Below, one piece after another: positions 18,701 through 28,187 of a DNA stretch of 64,000 nt. Numbering within the stretch: position 1 is the first letter of the stretch; every line of letters starts with the position of its first letter. The notes beneath the pieces are model-generated. The model was not told the DNA's origin. It made no database searches and saw only the letters and a list, made by a program, of their open reading frames with translations. The position numbers and the translations under genes are program-made. Source of the DNA: Eikenella longinqua. Its GTDB lineage: Bacteria; Pseudomonadota; Gammaproteobacteria; Burkholderiales; Neisseriaceae. The DNA is taken from positions 62,001 through 126,000 of the forward strand of contig NZ_LXSL01000013.1 in assembly GCF_001648355.1 (NCBI RefSeq), written 5' to 3'.

Positions 18701-18749
18701 AACAGGCTACCTGAAAAACGGGCAATCCGATTTTCAGGTAGCCTGTTTG
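18701..18749 (-). terminator. Inverted eikDUS terminator of zipA
   Basis: AAACAGGCTACCTGAAAA (18701-18718) pairs with its complement ending at 18749. On the minus strand the hairpin follows the zipA stop and is trailed by TTT. Confidence 0.65.
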
Positions 18750-18770
18750 GCTGCGGCGATGGGGTGGCGC

Positions 18771-20018
18771 TTATGAAAACAGCCGTTTGGCCAGCTCGCT
18801 GCCGGGCTCGATGCCCACCCGTTTCATTTCATCCTGCCGCGCTACCACGTAGCTGCGGATTTCTTTCAGCCATTGGGTGGAGAGCTCTTCCAGCTTGTCG
18901 TTGACCAAATCTAGGCCGAGCATGCTGGAAAGCTTGACGGCGATGTCCATGAAGCGGTTGAAGTTTTTCTCGCCGTCGGGGATGTGCGGCGCGTCGAACA
19001 GCATGCTGATGCCGCGGTAGTTTTGGCTGGAAAGCAGGGTGGCGGTGAAGGCGCTGTTGTCGAGGGTGGAGATGGCAAACAGCGGCTCGCCGGCCTGGTC
19101 GTTGAGGTAGAACATACCGTCGTGCGAAAGCTCGAAGCCTTGGCGCTCCACGGCGTTGCGCAATTCCACGCCGCTCACGTTGTTGCGCGACACCAGGTGG
19201 ATGGCGATGGTTTGGTCCACGCGGGCGCAGAGCTCGTCGAGCGGGCGGGCGATGGAGAGGAAGGTGTCGATGTCGGTGAGCAGCAGGCCGCCGTCCATTT
19301 TTTCAGCAAAGGCGTTGGCCTGCTCGCCGAATTGCTCGAGCTCGGCGATGCTGGCGAGGCCGTTGCGGCTGATGGCTTGCAGGCCGATTACGAAGCCTTG
19401 GTAGTACACGCTGGGAATCGGCTCGGCGATTTGGAAGCGGTCGTCCATGGTGCAGCCGGCGATGCGGAAGCGGTGGCGGCTGGAGAGACGCGGCATGGCG
19501 TGCAGCTCCTGCGGCTCTTTCAGCGAGATGTAGCACAAGTAATCAAAGCGGCTGTCGAACCAAGGCAGCTGCTGTTTGGCCAAATCCTGCAAATCGAGCA
19601 GCAGCTTGCGCTTGGCCGGCTCTTGGGTTTGCGAGGGGGCGGGGGTGGGCACGGGCTGGAAGTTAAAGGCGGGCGCTTCGGCGGCAGGCTCGGCCTGCAA
19701 CACCGGCTCGGCCGGTTCGGCGCGCTGTTCGGGCAGCGTCTCGGCCACGGGCTCGCCGGCATGTTCGGCCGGGCGGTCGGCTTGGACGAAGGCGGGCTGG
19801 AGGCGCGGGGCGCTTTCTTCTTCGGCGGCGGGGGCTTGCTGCTGCCCGTCGCGCACGGAATGGGTGTGGCTTTCCAGCAGCGCGTCTTTGTCGGCATGAC
19901 CGAACTGGGCGCGGATGGCGTCGCGGTATTTCTTTTCCTGATAGGTGTTGTATAGCAATACGCCGAACACCGGCGCGAAAACGAGGATGGCGATAATCAG
20001 AATCGTGTTGGTGCTCAT
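18771..20018 (-). CDS. zipA: Cell division protein ZipA
   Basis: A 415-residue divisome protein that tethers FtsZ to the inner membrane. A single N-terminal transmembrane helix (ILIIAILVFAPVFGVLLY) is followed by a charged stretch, a Pro/Ala/Glu-rich linker (about residues 60-145), and the C-terminal FtsZ-binding domain (from FDYLCYISL to the LDLVNDKLEELS region). I start at ATG 20018 (MSTNTILII), since the four extra codons back to TTG 20030 add nothing typical of the family. The gene stands alone between the mrp and two-component genes. Confidence 0.87.
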   Translation of the reverse strand: MSTNTILIIAILVFAPVFGVLLYNTYQEKKYRDAIRAQFGHADKDALLESHTHSVRDGQQQAPAAEEESAPRLQPAFVQADRPAEHAGEPVAETLPEQRAEPAEPVLQAEPAAEAPAFNFQPVPTPAPSQTQEPAKRKLLLDLQDLAKQQLPWFDSRFDYLCYISLKEPQELHAMPRLSSRHRFRIAGCTMDDRFQIAEPIPSVYYQGFVIGLQAISRNGLASIAELEQFGEQANAFAEKMDGGLLLTDIDTFLSIARPLDELCARVDQTIAIHLVSRNNVSGVELRNAVERQGFELSHDGMFYLNDQAGEPLFAISTLDNSAFTATLLSSQNYRGISMLFDAPHIPDGEKNFNRFMDIAVKLSSMLGLDLVNDKLEELSTQWLKEIRSYVVARQDEMKRVGIEPGSELAKRLFS

Positions 20019-20142
20019 GGGTGGGTCCAAAGGGGCTGCCGTGAAAACAGCAGGATTATACCAAAATCGGCAAGCAAGCCGTGGCGGGGCTGAGGCTACC
20101 TGAAAACGTCAGCTTCGGCGAAGCGAAAATACGGCGGGCAAA

Positions 20143-21582
20143 TCAGGAAGCTTGCTGGGCTTCGTCGCGCTCGCGCTCGCGTTCTTTTCCTTCGCGCTTC
20201 TGCTGCTTGGCGGTGAGCTTGGGCAGCTCGAAACGGATGTTCAGGCCGTTGGGCTCAACGTTGTTGGCGTTGATGAGGCCGTCGTGTTTGCCAATCACGT
20301 GGCGGGCGATGGCCAGCCCTAGGCCGGTGCCGGGCTTGTGGGCGCCGCTGTCGGCGCGGTAGAAGGCGGTGAAGATGTGCGGCAGCTGCTGGGGATCGAC
20401 GCCGGGGCCGTTGTCGGTGATGTCCACCACCCAGTTGTGTTTGTGCTCGCCGAGGCGGATGTTGATTTGGCTGCCTTCGGGGCTGTAGGACATGGCGTTG
20501 CGCAATACGTTGTCGAAGGCGCGGTAGAGGTAGCCTTCGTTGGCGGAGACGGTGGCGTCGGCGTCGGCGGGGTCGTAGGCAAAGGCGATGTGCTGGCTGT
20601 TTTGGCAGGCGATGGCGCGGCAGTCTTCCATCAGGTTTTCCAGGAAGGGCACGAGCTTGAGCGGGTCTTTTTCCATTTCCACATTGGCGGTTTCCAGGCG
20701 GGAAAGGGTGAGCAGCTCGCCTACGAGTTTGTCCATGCGGGTGAGCTCGGATTCGAGGCGCTTGATGTTTTGCTCCTGCTTGTGGGGCTGCACTTGCAGC
20801 AGCGCCAGCAGAGCCTGCATGCGCGCCAGCGGAGAGCGCATTTCGTGGGAAACGTGGTGCAGCAGGTGGCGTTCGCGTTCCACCAGTTTTTGCAGCTGGC
20901 CGGCCATGCGGTCGAACTGCACGGCCAGCTTGGCCAATTCGTCGCGCCGGCCGATGAGCTGGTGGGAGATACGGGTTTCGAGGTCGCCTTCGGCCAGGCG
21001 GCTCATGCCACGCTCGAGTGTGCGGATGGGCTGGGAGATGTTGTTGGCGAGGATGTAGGCCAGCAGGAGGCCGACGATGATGATGAAGCTGAGGATGATG
21101 AGCTCGTGCCACACCGGCGCCATTTCCACGCCGGGAATCATCAGCGGGGAGGGCAGGCGGGCGGGCTGTTGTTTGTCCCAATCGGCGAGCATGAAGATGT
21201 ATTCTTCGCCCAGCGGGTCGTAGGCCACGCGCACCACGCGGGTGTTGGGGAATTCGGCGGCGAATTTGCGTGCGGCGAGGATGCGCGATGGCTCCACCGG
21301 GCGCTGGAAAATATCGGCTTTGCTGTCGCCGGAAATCACGAGGATGTTGTCGAAGGTGGGGGTGTTGTTCCAGTCTTGCAGGGTTTCGCGCACGCCGGAG
21401 AGGCCGCGGGTTTGAAACACGGTTACGGTGCTGTTGAGCAGGCCGGTTTCGAAGGCGCGCTGCTGCTTGAAGCGGGTTTCGGCCACTTTGTCTTGCACCA
21501 GCCAAAAGGAGAAGCTGGCCACGAAAATGGCGGCGATGATAACGAAGAAGAAGGTGAGGAAAATCCGCTGGAACAGTTTCAT
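20143..21582 (-). CDS. misS: CpxA/MisS-like sensor histidine kinase
   Basis: A 479-residue membrane sensor kinase. Helix 1 (residues 7-29) and helix 2 (about 162-181) enclose a periplasmic sensor of roughly 130 residues; then come HAMP (NISQPIRTLERGMSRLAEGDL), HisKA with the phospho-acceptor in HHVSHEMRSPLARM (His246), and HATPase_c (N box NVLRNAMSYSPEG, G boxes DNGPGVD and GTGLGLAIARH). The charged tail KQQKREGKERERERDEAQQ is unusual. The layout matches the envelope-stress MisS of Neisseria. It lies 134 bases downstream of its likely partner regulator. Confidence 0.88.
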   Translation of the reverse strand: MKLFQRIFLTFFFVIIAAIFVASFSFWLVQDKVAETRFKQQRAFETGLLNSTVTVFQTRGLSGVRETLQDWNNTPTFDNILVISGDSKADIFQRPVEPSRILAARKFAAEFPNTRVVRVAYDPLGEEYIFMLADWDKQQPARLPSPLMIPGVEMAPVWHELIILSFIIIVGLLLAYILANNISQPIRTLERGMSRLAEGDLETRISHQLIGRRDELAKLAVQFDRMAGQLQKLVERERHLLHHVSHEMRSPLARMQALLALLQVQPHKQEQNIKRLESELTRMDKLVGELLTLSRLETANVEMEKDPLKLVPFLENLMEDCRAIACQNSQHIAFAYDPADADATVSANEGYLYRAFDNVLRNAMSYSPEGSQINIRLGEHKHNWVVDITDNGPGVDPQQLPHIFTAFYRADSGAHKPGTGLGLAIARHVIGKHDGLINANNVEPNGLNIRFELPKLTAKQQKREGKERERERDEAQQAS

Positions 21583-21716
21583 GAATTTGCTTTGGCGGGA
21601 AGGGGAAATCGGGCGGGCGGGAAAACAGAGCCGCCGTTGGCCGGCATGGCTTGGCGGCGGCTAGATGTTTTCAGGTAGCCTTTTGGCGGATTGAGGCTAC
21701 CTGAAAAACGGCAGCA

Positions 21717-22394
21717 TCAGTTTTTCACAAACAGATAGCCCAAGCCGCGCACGGTTTGAATCAGCGAGGCGTCGCCCAGCTTGTGGCGGATGCTGGAGAT
21801 GTGCACGTCGATGCTGCGGTCGAACTTGGCCAGCTTGCGGTCGAGCGCTTCCAGCGAGAGGGTTTCTTTGTTTACCACTTGGCCGGCGTGGCGCATGAGC
21901 ACTTCCAAAAGGTTGAATTCGGTGCTGGTGAGCTCGAGCGGGGCTTCGCCGATGGTGGCTTGGCGTTTGGCCGGATAGAGGGTAACGCCGCTCACGGAAA
22001 TTACGTTGGGCGTGCTGTTGTCGGACTCGGCCTGGCGGGTGCGGCGCAGGATGGCGTTGATGCGCGCCAGAAGTTCGCGCGGCTGGCAGGGCTTGGGCAC
22101 GTAGTCGTCGGCGCCCATTTCGAGGCCGATGATGCGGTCGATGTCGTCGCCTTTGGCGGTGAGCATGATGATGGGGATTTTGCTTTGCTGGCGCACGGTT
22201 TTGAGCACGTCGAGCCCGCTGAGCTTGGGCATCATGGAATCGAGCACCACCACGTTGTAGTTGCCGTTGAGGATTTCGTTCACGCCGGCTTCGCCGTCGG
22301 GCACGCTGCTGACTTCGAGGCCTTCGGCGCTCAGGTATTCGGTTAAGAGTTCGGTGAGCAGGGCGTCGTCGTCTACCAATAAAACACGGTTCAT
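21717..22394 (-). CDS. misR: CpxR/MisR-like response regulator
   Basis: A 225-residue OmpR/PhoB-family regulator. The receiver domain has the acidic pocket at VDDD and phospho-acceptor Asp52 in VVLDSMMPKLSG, followed by Lys in YVPKPCQPRELLARI. The C-terminal winged helix ends with DVHISSIRHKLGDASLIQTVRGLGYLF. In Neisseria the MisR-MisS pair controls envelope stress and haemoglobin/iron genes; the same role here is inferred by similarity. A DUS pair separates it from the kinase gene but transcription through both is likely. Confidence 0.9.
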   Translation of the reverse strand: MNRVLLVDDDALLTELLTEYLSAEGLEVSSVPDGEAGVNEILNGNYNVVVLDSMMPKLSGLDVLKTVRQQSKIPIIMLTAKGDDIDRIIGLEMGADDYVPKPCQPRELLARINAILRRTRQAESDNSTPNVISVSGVTLYPAKRQATIGEAPLELTSTEFNLLEVLMRHAGQVVNKETLSLEALDRKLAKFDRSIDVHISSIRHKLGDASLIQTVRGLGYLFVKN

Positions 22395-22629
22395 GATTAC
22401 TCCTTTATTAGGATGCCGCGCAGTGCGGCGTAGATTGTGTTGCGGCGGGCCGTATGGGCAATGTTGTTTGCCAAACCCGCTTATAGCTGTTTAATTTCAA
22501 GCGTCTTAACACTTTGCCTGATAGCGGCGCACAAGCCAAATTCTTTTGCGTATCTTTGCGTAAGCAGGGGCTGGGATTACGGGTGTGAAGTTTTGCTGGC
22601 TGTAGCGGCTGGGTTTTCAGGTAGCCTCG

Positions 22630-24483
22630 TCAGCCGCCGCTGCTTTGGCTGCTGCGGCTGGCCGCTGTGCCGGCGGCGCTGGCGGGCTGGGTGCCGCAGG
22701 TGAGGTTGCCGGCGGCTTCGGGCATGGTTTGCACATAGCGCTGGCACTGTTCGCGCAGGGGCTGCACGATGGCGGGGGCGGCGCGGAAGGCGGCGGCGGT
22801 GCTCAAGAGGTGTGGCTGCTGCTTGGGGTAGTAGCGGCCCATATTCAAGAGCCAGTCGGCGGCTTCGCGCTCGCGGCCGGCCTGCTCCAGATAGAAGGCG
22901 CGCACGGCGGTGTTGGCGTAGGGGCGGAACAGGCTGGCGCGCAGGGCGGCGTCTTGGCCCCATTCGGGCAGCGGGCGCAGCCAGTCGATTTTGCGGATGA
23001 TGCCCATCTGGGCGTAATACTTCAGGAAGTAGTGTTTTTCTTCCAGCTCGCGCAGGGTGTCCACTTGCTTGTATTGCGGATAATTTTCGGTGGGGTTGGC
23101 GTAGGCGTAGATCAGACGGTGGTAGGCGAAGCCGTATTGCACGGTGATGGCGATGGCGAGCGCGGCCATCGCAGCGCCGAAGCGTTTGGTCCACATGCCC
23201 GGCTGCGGGCGCACGAACCAGCCGGGCGTTTTGGCCGGGGTGAGGCTCATCATCACCACGAAGGGCGTGAGGAAATACACATACCACAAAGGATATTCCA
23301 GCAGGCTGTGGCACAGCGACACGGTCATCAAGGCCAGCATCAGCGCGGAAGATGCGCCCAGCCGTTTCTTCAGGTAGCCTTTGGCCACCAGCATCCAGCC
23401 GCCGAACACCAACAGCGCGCCAATCATGCCCGTTTCGGCCAGGATTTCCAGCATGCTGTTGTGGCTGTGGGTGAAGAGCACGCCCACGTCGTAGTTGCGG
23501 AAGCCCGGGTTGCGCATGGCCAGCGCGAAGCTTTCATGTGCATAGCCCTGCCAGCCCACGCCCAGCCATGGGTTTTCGGTGAATACCGTCCACGCCTTCG
23601 CCCACTCCGAAGCGCGCCCCGGGCTGGCCGCATCGCCCGACACCAAGCGCCCCACGCCCGAAGATTCCACATCGCTCGGCAGGAAATTGCTAATCAGCCA
23701 AGGCATCAGCAGCTGCGCCGCCAACACGCCCAGCACCAGCAGCGCGGTAAACGCACACCAGCGCCGCAGCGGCCGCCCGCCCAGTACATACAAAAACGGC
23801 AACAGCAGCAGCAGTGCGCCCACATACAGGATAATCGTGCGCGACGTAATCACCCCCACCACCTGCGACAGGAACACCGCCAGCGCAAACGCCAGCAGCC
23901 CCGGCAGCCGCCGCCGGCTCCACAGATAGCCCAGCGAGAGCACGCCCCACATCATATAGTGGCCCAGATGGTTGCGCTGCCCCACCTGGCCGAACACGAA
24001 ATACTTATGCGGCGAGCGCATCAGCCCCGGCAGCCAGCCCGTGTGCCCGATAAATTGAAACACACACACCAAGCCCTGCAACAGCGCCCCCGCGAGCAGC
24101 GCCCAGGCAAAGATTTCCACCACCCTGTCCTGCCCCAGGCGCGCCACCTGAATCCGGCAGGCCCAAGCCAACAGCGCCATCACGCAAAACACCGCCGCCG
24201 TCAAATCCGACATCTGCGGATAAGGCAGCCGCAAAATCCGCGCCTGCACCACCCAAAAGCCCGCCAGCAGTACAAAATACACCATCGCCGCAGGCAGCCG
24301 CGCGCGCACCGGGTTCAGCCACAGCGTGAGCAGCGCAAACAGCGAGGCGAAAATCAGCGAGCCGCTCTCGATAAACCAGCCCCCCTGCGGCCCCGTGCGC
24401 CACGACGACAAAAACGGCACCACCGCCATCAGCGCCATGCCCAGCCACACCACCCAGCTTTCCTTCAGCCGCTGCCACATCAT
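22630..24483 (-). CDS. pglL: PglL-like O-oligosaccharyltransferase (Wzy_C family)
   Basis: A 617-residue polytopic protein with about 12 helices and a large periplasmic loop carrying the Wzy_C signature (WLGVGWQGYAHESF, then TPFTHSHN-like LFTHSHNSMLEILAETG). The C-terminal part resembles the PglL-specific region, with TPR-like YFLKYYAQMGIIRKIDWLRPLP. PglL transfers lipid-linked glycan onto Ser of pilin and other periplasmic proteins. The start is ATG 24483, with AAGGAG six bases before it; ATG and the stop of the upstream DUF2069 gene overlap as ATGA, so translation is coupled. WaaL-type O-antigen ligase is the alternative, less likely here. Confidence 0.82.
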   Translation of the reverse strand: MMWQRLKESWVVWLGMALMAVVPFLSSWRTGPQGGWFIESGSLIFASLFALLTLWLNPVRARLPAAMVYFVLLAGFWVVQARILRLPYPQMSDLTAAVFCVMALLAWACRIQVARLGQDRVVEIFAWALLAGALLQGLVCVFQFIGHTGWLPGLMRSPHKYFVFGQVGQRNHLGHYMMWGVLSLGYLWSRRRLPGLLAFALAVFLSQVVGVITSRTIILYVGALLLLLPFLYVLGGRPLRRWCAFTALLVLGVLAAQLLMPWLISNFLPSDVESSGVGRLVSGDAASPGRASEWAKAWTVFTENPWLGVGWQGYAHESFALAMRNPGFRNYDVGVLFTHSHNSMLEILAETGMIGALLVFGGWMLVAKGYLKKRLGASSALMLALMTVSLCHSLLEYPLWYVYFLTPFVVMMSLTPAKTPGWFVRPQPGMWTKRFGAAMAALAIAITVQYGFAYHRLIYAYANPTENYPQYKQVDTLRELEEKHYFLKYYAQMGIIRKIDWLRPLPEWGQDAALRASLFRPYANTAVRAFYLEQAGREREAADWLLNMGRYYPKQQPHLLSTAAAFRAAPAIVQPLREQCQRYVQTMPEAAGNLTCGTQPASAAGTAASRSSQSSGG

Positions 24484-24833
24484 GCCCGCTCCTTCCGGCC
24501 CGAGCGCATAAACATCAGGCAAGACACAAAAAACACCCCGCCCGCCGCCAAAGCCGCCATCGCGCAAGCCCTGCTCGCCGGCACCGCGTCAAACAGCCGC
24601 ACCACCGCTTCCGCCGCATAAAATAGCACCAGCATGCCCGAGAGCAGGAAGCTTTGCCGACGCCGCTGCAAAATCCCCGGCAGCAGCAGGCAGAGCGGCA
24701 GCGCCTTAAGCGCCAGCCACGAGCCGCCCGGGCGCAGCGGCGCCAGCCACAGCTCCCAAGCCAAAGATAAGAAAATCAGCGCAAGCAGGCTGCACACGGC
24801 CATGCGGTAAGCAGAAGATTGGGCAATCGGCAT
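24480..24833 (-). CDS. DUF2069 membrane protein
   Basis: A 117-residue protein with four predicted helices. The segment LSLAWELWLAPLRPGGSWLALKALPL is the hallmark of DUF2069, a small inner-membrane family of unknown function widespread in beta- and gammaproteobacteria. It ends RSGRKERA and overlaps the pglL-like gene by four bases. The coupling could simply be compact packing. Confidence 0.85.
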   Translation of the reverse strand: MPIAQSSAYRMAVCSLLALIFLSLAWELWLAPLRPGGSWLALKALPLCLLLPGILQRRRQSFLLSGMLVLFYAAEAVVRLFDAVPASRACAMAALAAGGVFFVSCLMFMRSGRKERA

Positions 24834-25170
24834 CGGTTATTCAAATAAAAGAAAAGGTTGGATGAAGTAGCAAAGGCTGCCTGAAAAAGCAAATTCGGTT
24901 TTCGCGGCGCCGAGGCATTGTTTTTCAGGTAGCCTGCATCGGGTTGGGGCTACCTGAAACCTGTCCCTTCTCCTGTGGGAGAGGGCTGGCAAAGCGTAGG
25001 TTTGCAACATTCGGCTGTGAAAGGCTACCTGAAAATCCCAAAAGGTTTGCAACTCAAATGCTGTATTTTGGTTTCGCCAAAATTTGAGACGCCCGGTTTC
25101 GTTTTGTTGCAAGCATATTTTCAGGTAGCCTCAACAAGGTTAGAGGCTACCTGAAAACCAGGCAACCGGG
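24834..25170. other. Gene-free DUS-rich intergenic region
   Basis: It holds several eikDUS, one exact Simonsiella-type word AGGCTGCCTGAA at 24874-24885, and an inverted eikDUS pair (25118-25132 with 25143-25157) that serves as the terminator of tatC. A 91-codon open frame here is mostly translated DUS and is not counted as a gene. Confidence 0.6.
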
Positions 25171-25929
25171 TTAGCCGGCCTCATCCGCATCCGTAGTGCT
25201 CGGCAGCGCGGCCACTTCCGCATTCGGTTTGGTCAAACGGCACATCAGCAGCCCCGCCTCATACAGCGCAATCAGCGGCACCGCCAGCAGAAACTGCGAA
25301 ATCACATCCGGCGGCGTGATGATGCCCGCCACCACAAAAGCCGCCACCACCACATAAGGCCGCGCCGTTTTCAGCGCCGTGAGCGGCACCGCGCCCATGC
25401 GGTAGAGCAGCACCACCAACACCGGCAGCTCAAACGCCGCGCCGAAGGCCACAAACATCCCCAGCACGAAGGAAAGATAGCGGTCGATGTCCGTCATCAT
25501 GCTCACCCCTTCCGGCGTGGCCGAGGCAAACACCTTAAACACCAAGGGAAACACCAAAAAATAGCAAAACGCCATCCCAGCAAAAAACAGCCCCACGCTG
25601 GAAAGCAGCAGCGGCGCCACCAGCCGCTTCTCGTGCCGGTAGAGCGCCGGCGCCACAAAAGCCCAAAGCTGGTACAGCGTGTGCGGCAGCGACACGAGAA
25701 ACGCCGCCATCAGCGCCACCTTCAGCGGTACGAAAATCGGCGCAATCACATCAATCGCCTGCATATGCGCGCCCGGCGGCAGGCTTTCCATCAGCGGCTT
25801 GGCCACCAGCGAATAAAGCGTGTTGGCAAAAGGCACGGCGGCAAATAAACACAGCAGCAACACCGCCACCACCCAAATCAGGCGGCGGCGCAGCTCCTTC
25901 AAATGCTCCACCAAAGGCTGTGCGTTCAT
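25171..25929 (-). CDS. tatC: Twin-arginine translocase subunit TatC
   Basis: A 252-residue inner-membrane protein with six helices, the receptor for twin-arginine signal peptides. MNAQPLVEHLKELRRRLIW is the conserved cytoplasmic N-terminus, and the conserved Glu in the periplasmic loop and the segment FELPVLVVLLYRMG are present. The last segment RPYVVVAAFVVAGIITPPDVISQ is family-typical. Its ATG overlaps the tatB stop by four bases. It is last of the tatA-tatB-tatC operon. Confidence 0.96.
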   Translation of the reverse strand: MNAQPLVEHLKELRRRLIWVVAVLLLCLFAAVPFANTLYSLVAKPLMESLPPGAHMQAIDVIAPIFVPLKVALMAAFLVSLPHTLYQLWAFVAPALYRHEKRLVAPLLLSSVGLFFAGMAFCYFLVFPLVFKVFASATPEGVSMMTDIDRYLSFVLGMFVAFGAAFELPVLVVLLYRMGAVPLTALKTARPYVVVAAFVVAGIITPPDVISQFLLAVPLIALYEAGLLMCRLTKPNAEVAALPSTTDADEAG

Positions 25930-26411
25930 CGGCTGCCGCCTCCCGCCTGTTTGCGCACCCGCAGGCGCGGCCGGATGCGCACGCGCGGCTGCATTTTGCG
26001 CCGCCCGGCGCGGGCGCGCTGCTGGAGCGAAGGCGTGTGGAAGCCCGCTGGCAGCGGGGCAGGGCGGGGCACGTGTTTGCCGTCCTCATCCGTATCGATG
26101 CCGAAATCGGCGGGCGTGCGCGGCGGCGGCAGGCGCTCCCAAGCGGGCAAATCGGGCATCGCGCCGGCGCGCAGCTGCTGCATTTCCTGCTTGAGCTCGC
26201 TGGCCGTGTGTGCCAGCGTTTCCTGCATCCGGCGCAGGTCGGCCACATCGGCGTGCTGCGCCAGCTCGGCTTTCAGGCTGCCGGCCAGGCGCTGGATCCT
26301 GCCCAGCATCCTGCCCAGCGCGCGCGCCGCCTGCGGCAGCCGCTCCGGCCCGAGCACCACCAGCGCCACCACGGCGGCCAGCAGCATCTCGCTGAGGGCG
26401 AAGTCGAACAT
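25926..26411 (-). CDS. tatB: Sec-independent translocase protein TatB
   Basis: A 161-residue protein with an N-terminal helix (FALSEMLLAAVVALVVLGPERLP) followed by an amphipathic helix and a long polar tail. The Glu in SEM and the hinge GPERLP distinguish TatB from TatA. The tail is strongly basic and Pro/Arg-rich (RRKMQPRVRIRPRLRVRKQ), which is longer than usual. TatB binds TatC and passes substrates to TatA pores. Confidence 0.93.
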   Translation of the reverse strand: MFDFALSEMLLAAVVALVVLGPERLPQAARALGRMLGRIQRLAGSLKAELAQHADVADLRRMQETLAHTASELKQEMQQLRAGAMPDLPAWERLPPPRTPADFGIDTDEDGKHVPRPAPLPAGFHTPSLQQRARAGRRKMQPRVRIRPRLRVRKQAGGGSR

Positions 26412-26414
26412 GGC

Positions 26415-26624
26415 TTATTCGCCCGGTTTCTCTTCTTTATGCTCGGCAATCTGCTTGGGCGCGGCGGCTTCGGCTTCGCCTTCGCTGCCTTCGTTCAGGC
26501 CTTTTTTGAAATCGTGAATCGCGCCGCCGAGGTCTTTGCCCACGTTGCGCAGTTTTTTGGTGCCGAATATCAGCACCACCACAACCAGGATGACCAGCCA
26601 ATGCAGGCCGCTTGAAATACCCAT
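26415..26624 (-). CDS. tatA: Sec-independent translocase protein TatA
   Basis: A 69-residue protein that oligomerises to form the Tat pore. The single helix [16 protein letters not shown] precedes the family motif [23 protein letters not shown] and an acidic tail. The start is ATG 26624, preceded by AAAGGA; the open frame runs far upstream but only through a DUS-rich gap. Three bases separate it from tatB. Confidence 0.95.
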   Translation of the reverse strand: MGISSGLHWLVILVVVVLIFGTKKLRNVGKDLGGAIHDFKKGLNEGSEGEAEAAAPKQIAEHKEEKPGE

Positions 26625-27044
26625 GATGTTTCCTTTCGGTTCGATTGGGTGGCAGGGGAGGCTACCTGAAAAACAGGATTCAACGAATCGGGAAAAGGGG
26701 AGTTGAAACATGACTTTGCCGCTTGAGCACGCTGCTGTTTGGCCGGCGGGCAAACGTTGCCGTGCGGTTTCAGGTAGTCTAGGGTTTTGCGCCGCAGCCG
26801 GCACACGTGGGGCGGGCTGGGGCTTGTGGGGAGGCAGCCGCGATTGTAACAGCGGGCGCGGTAAATCGAAAGAACGTCGGCAGGTGGAGAAACGCTGCTG
26901 CACGGGTGTGGCAGGCGGCCGGAGGCCGTGCTGCAAGGTGGCTAAGACGGGGTATGGCGGGAGTGTGCTGTGTTTAAGTTTGTTTTTCAGGTAGCCTTTG
27001 GCGAAGGGGCTACCTGAAAACAGCATTTCTCAAGTGCTTGGCGG
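26625..27044. other. Gene-free region between tatA and glf
   Basis: It contains the tatA ribosome binding site, several eikDUS, and an inverted DUS pair at 26984-27020 that is probably the terminator of glf. No gene, tRNA or strong promoter stood out. Confidence 0.5.
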
Positions 27045-28151
27045 TCATGTTTGCCGTGCTGCTGCATGCAAGGCTTGTTCAATTACTTGGTGCATATCGT
27101 AGTAGCGGTATTCGGCTAGGCGGCCGCCTAGAATCAAGTGTTTTCTTTGTGCGGCCAAGGCTTGGTATTGGGAGAATATGGTTTGGTTTCGCTTGTCGTT
27201 AACCGGATAGAAGGCTTCTTGGCTGTGGGATGGGCTGGCCGGATATTCCCGGGTGATGATGGTGTTCGCTTGCTGCCCGAATTCAAAATGTTTGTGTTCG
27301 ATAATGCGGGTATAGGGAATACGGGATTCTGTGTAGTTGACAACGGCATTGCCTTGGTAGTTTGGTGTATCCAAAATCTCATGTTCAAAACGCAGGCTGC
27401 GGTAATCCAAGCGGCCGTAGCAGTAGTTAAAAAGCTCGTCGATCTTTCCGGTATAGACGATTTTTTCGGCATGGTTATCCCAATATTGGCGGTTTGGGAG
27501 ATAGTCGGTGTGGGTTTTCACTTCTATGCCGTTAAGCATTTTGCTGATTATTTGGGTGTAGCCGCCAATCGGGATGCCTTGATAAGTATCGTTGAAATAA
27601 TTGTTGTCGAAGGTGAAGCGCAAGGGCAGCCTGCGTAGGACTGAGGCGGGAATTTCGGTGGCCGGCCTGCCCCACTGTTTTTCAGAATAGCCTTTGATTA
27701 GCTTTTCATAAATATCCCTGCCCACCAAAGATAGTGCTTGTTGTTCCAGATTTTCCGGCTCGGTGATATGGCGGTATTCTGCGCATTGCTCTTGGATTTT
27801 CTCTTGGGCTTCTGCCGGTGTTTTCACGCCCCATAATTGGTAGAAAGTATTCATGTTGAAAGGCAGGTTGAACAGCTGCCCTTGGTAGCAGGCTAATGGC
27901 ATATTGGTAAAGCGGTTGAATTCGGCAAAATGGTTTGCGTAATCCCATATTTGTTTATTGTTGGTGTGGAAGATATGGGCGCCATACATATGCACCTGAA
28001 TGCCTTCCCGTTTTTCGGTGTAGATGTTGCCGCCGATGTGATGGCGCTTTTCCAATATCAGGCAGCGTTTGCCGCGCTTGTGCATTTCGTGTGCGAATAC
28101 GGCGCCAAACAAGCCGCTGCCGACGATTAAGTAGTGGTAGGGTTTCGTCAT
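27045..28151 (-). CDS. glf: UDP-galactopyranose mutase Glf
   Basis: A 368-residue flavoenzyme that interconverts UDP-galactopyranose and UDP-galactofuranose for surface polysaccharide. The N-terminal FAD-binding fold is YLIVGSGLFGAVFAHEM, with GGNIYTE and YGAHIFHT next. LIKGYSEKQWGRPATEIP and FDNNYFNDTYQGIPIGGYT are diagnostic of Glf, and the C-terminus has GRLAEYRYYDMHQVI. The base composition is more AT-rich than its neighbours, which fits a glycan gene acquired by transfer. No galactofuranosyltransferase is nearby; the glycosyltransferase at 38.8 kb may or may not be related. Confidence 0.95.
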   Translation of the reverse strand: MTKPYHYLIVGSGLFGAVFAHEMHKRGKRCLILEKRHHIGGNIYTEKREGIQVHMYGAHIFHTNNKQIWDYANHFAEFNRFTNMPLACYQGQLFNLPFNMNTFYQLWGVKTPAEAQEKIQEQCAEYRHITEPENLEQQALSLVGRDIYEKLIKGYSEKQWGRPATEIPASVLRRLPLRFTFDNNYFNDTYQGIPIGGYTQIISKMLNGIEVKTHTDYLPNRQYWDNHAEKIVYTGKIDELFNYCYGRLDYRSLRFEHEILDTPNYQGNAVVNYTESRIPYTRIIEHKHFEFGQQANTIITREYPASPSHSQEAFYPVNDKRNQTIFSQYQALAAQRKHLILGGRLAEYRYYDMHQVIEQALHAAARQT

Positions 28152-28187
28152 GGTTTTCAGGTAGCCTTTGGTGGGGGAGCAGGGACG

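Noticed and set aside
24837..25112. A 91-codon minus-strand frame between tatC and the DUF2069 gene
   Set aside because: Its product is mostly translated DUS (FQVAF, FSGSL, LPEK) and has no ribosome binding site.
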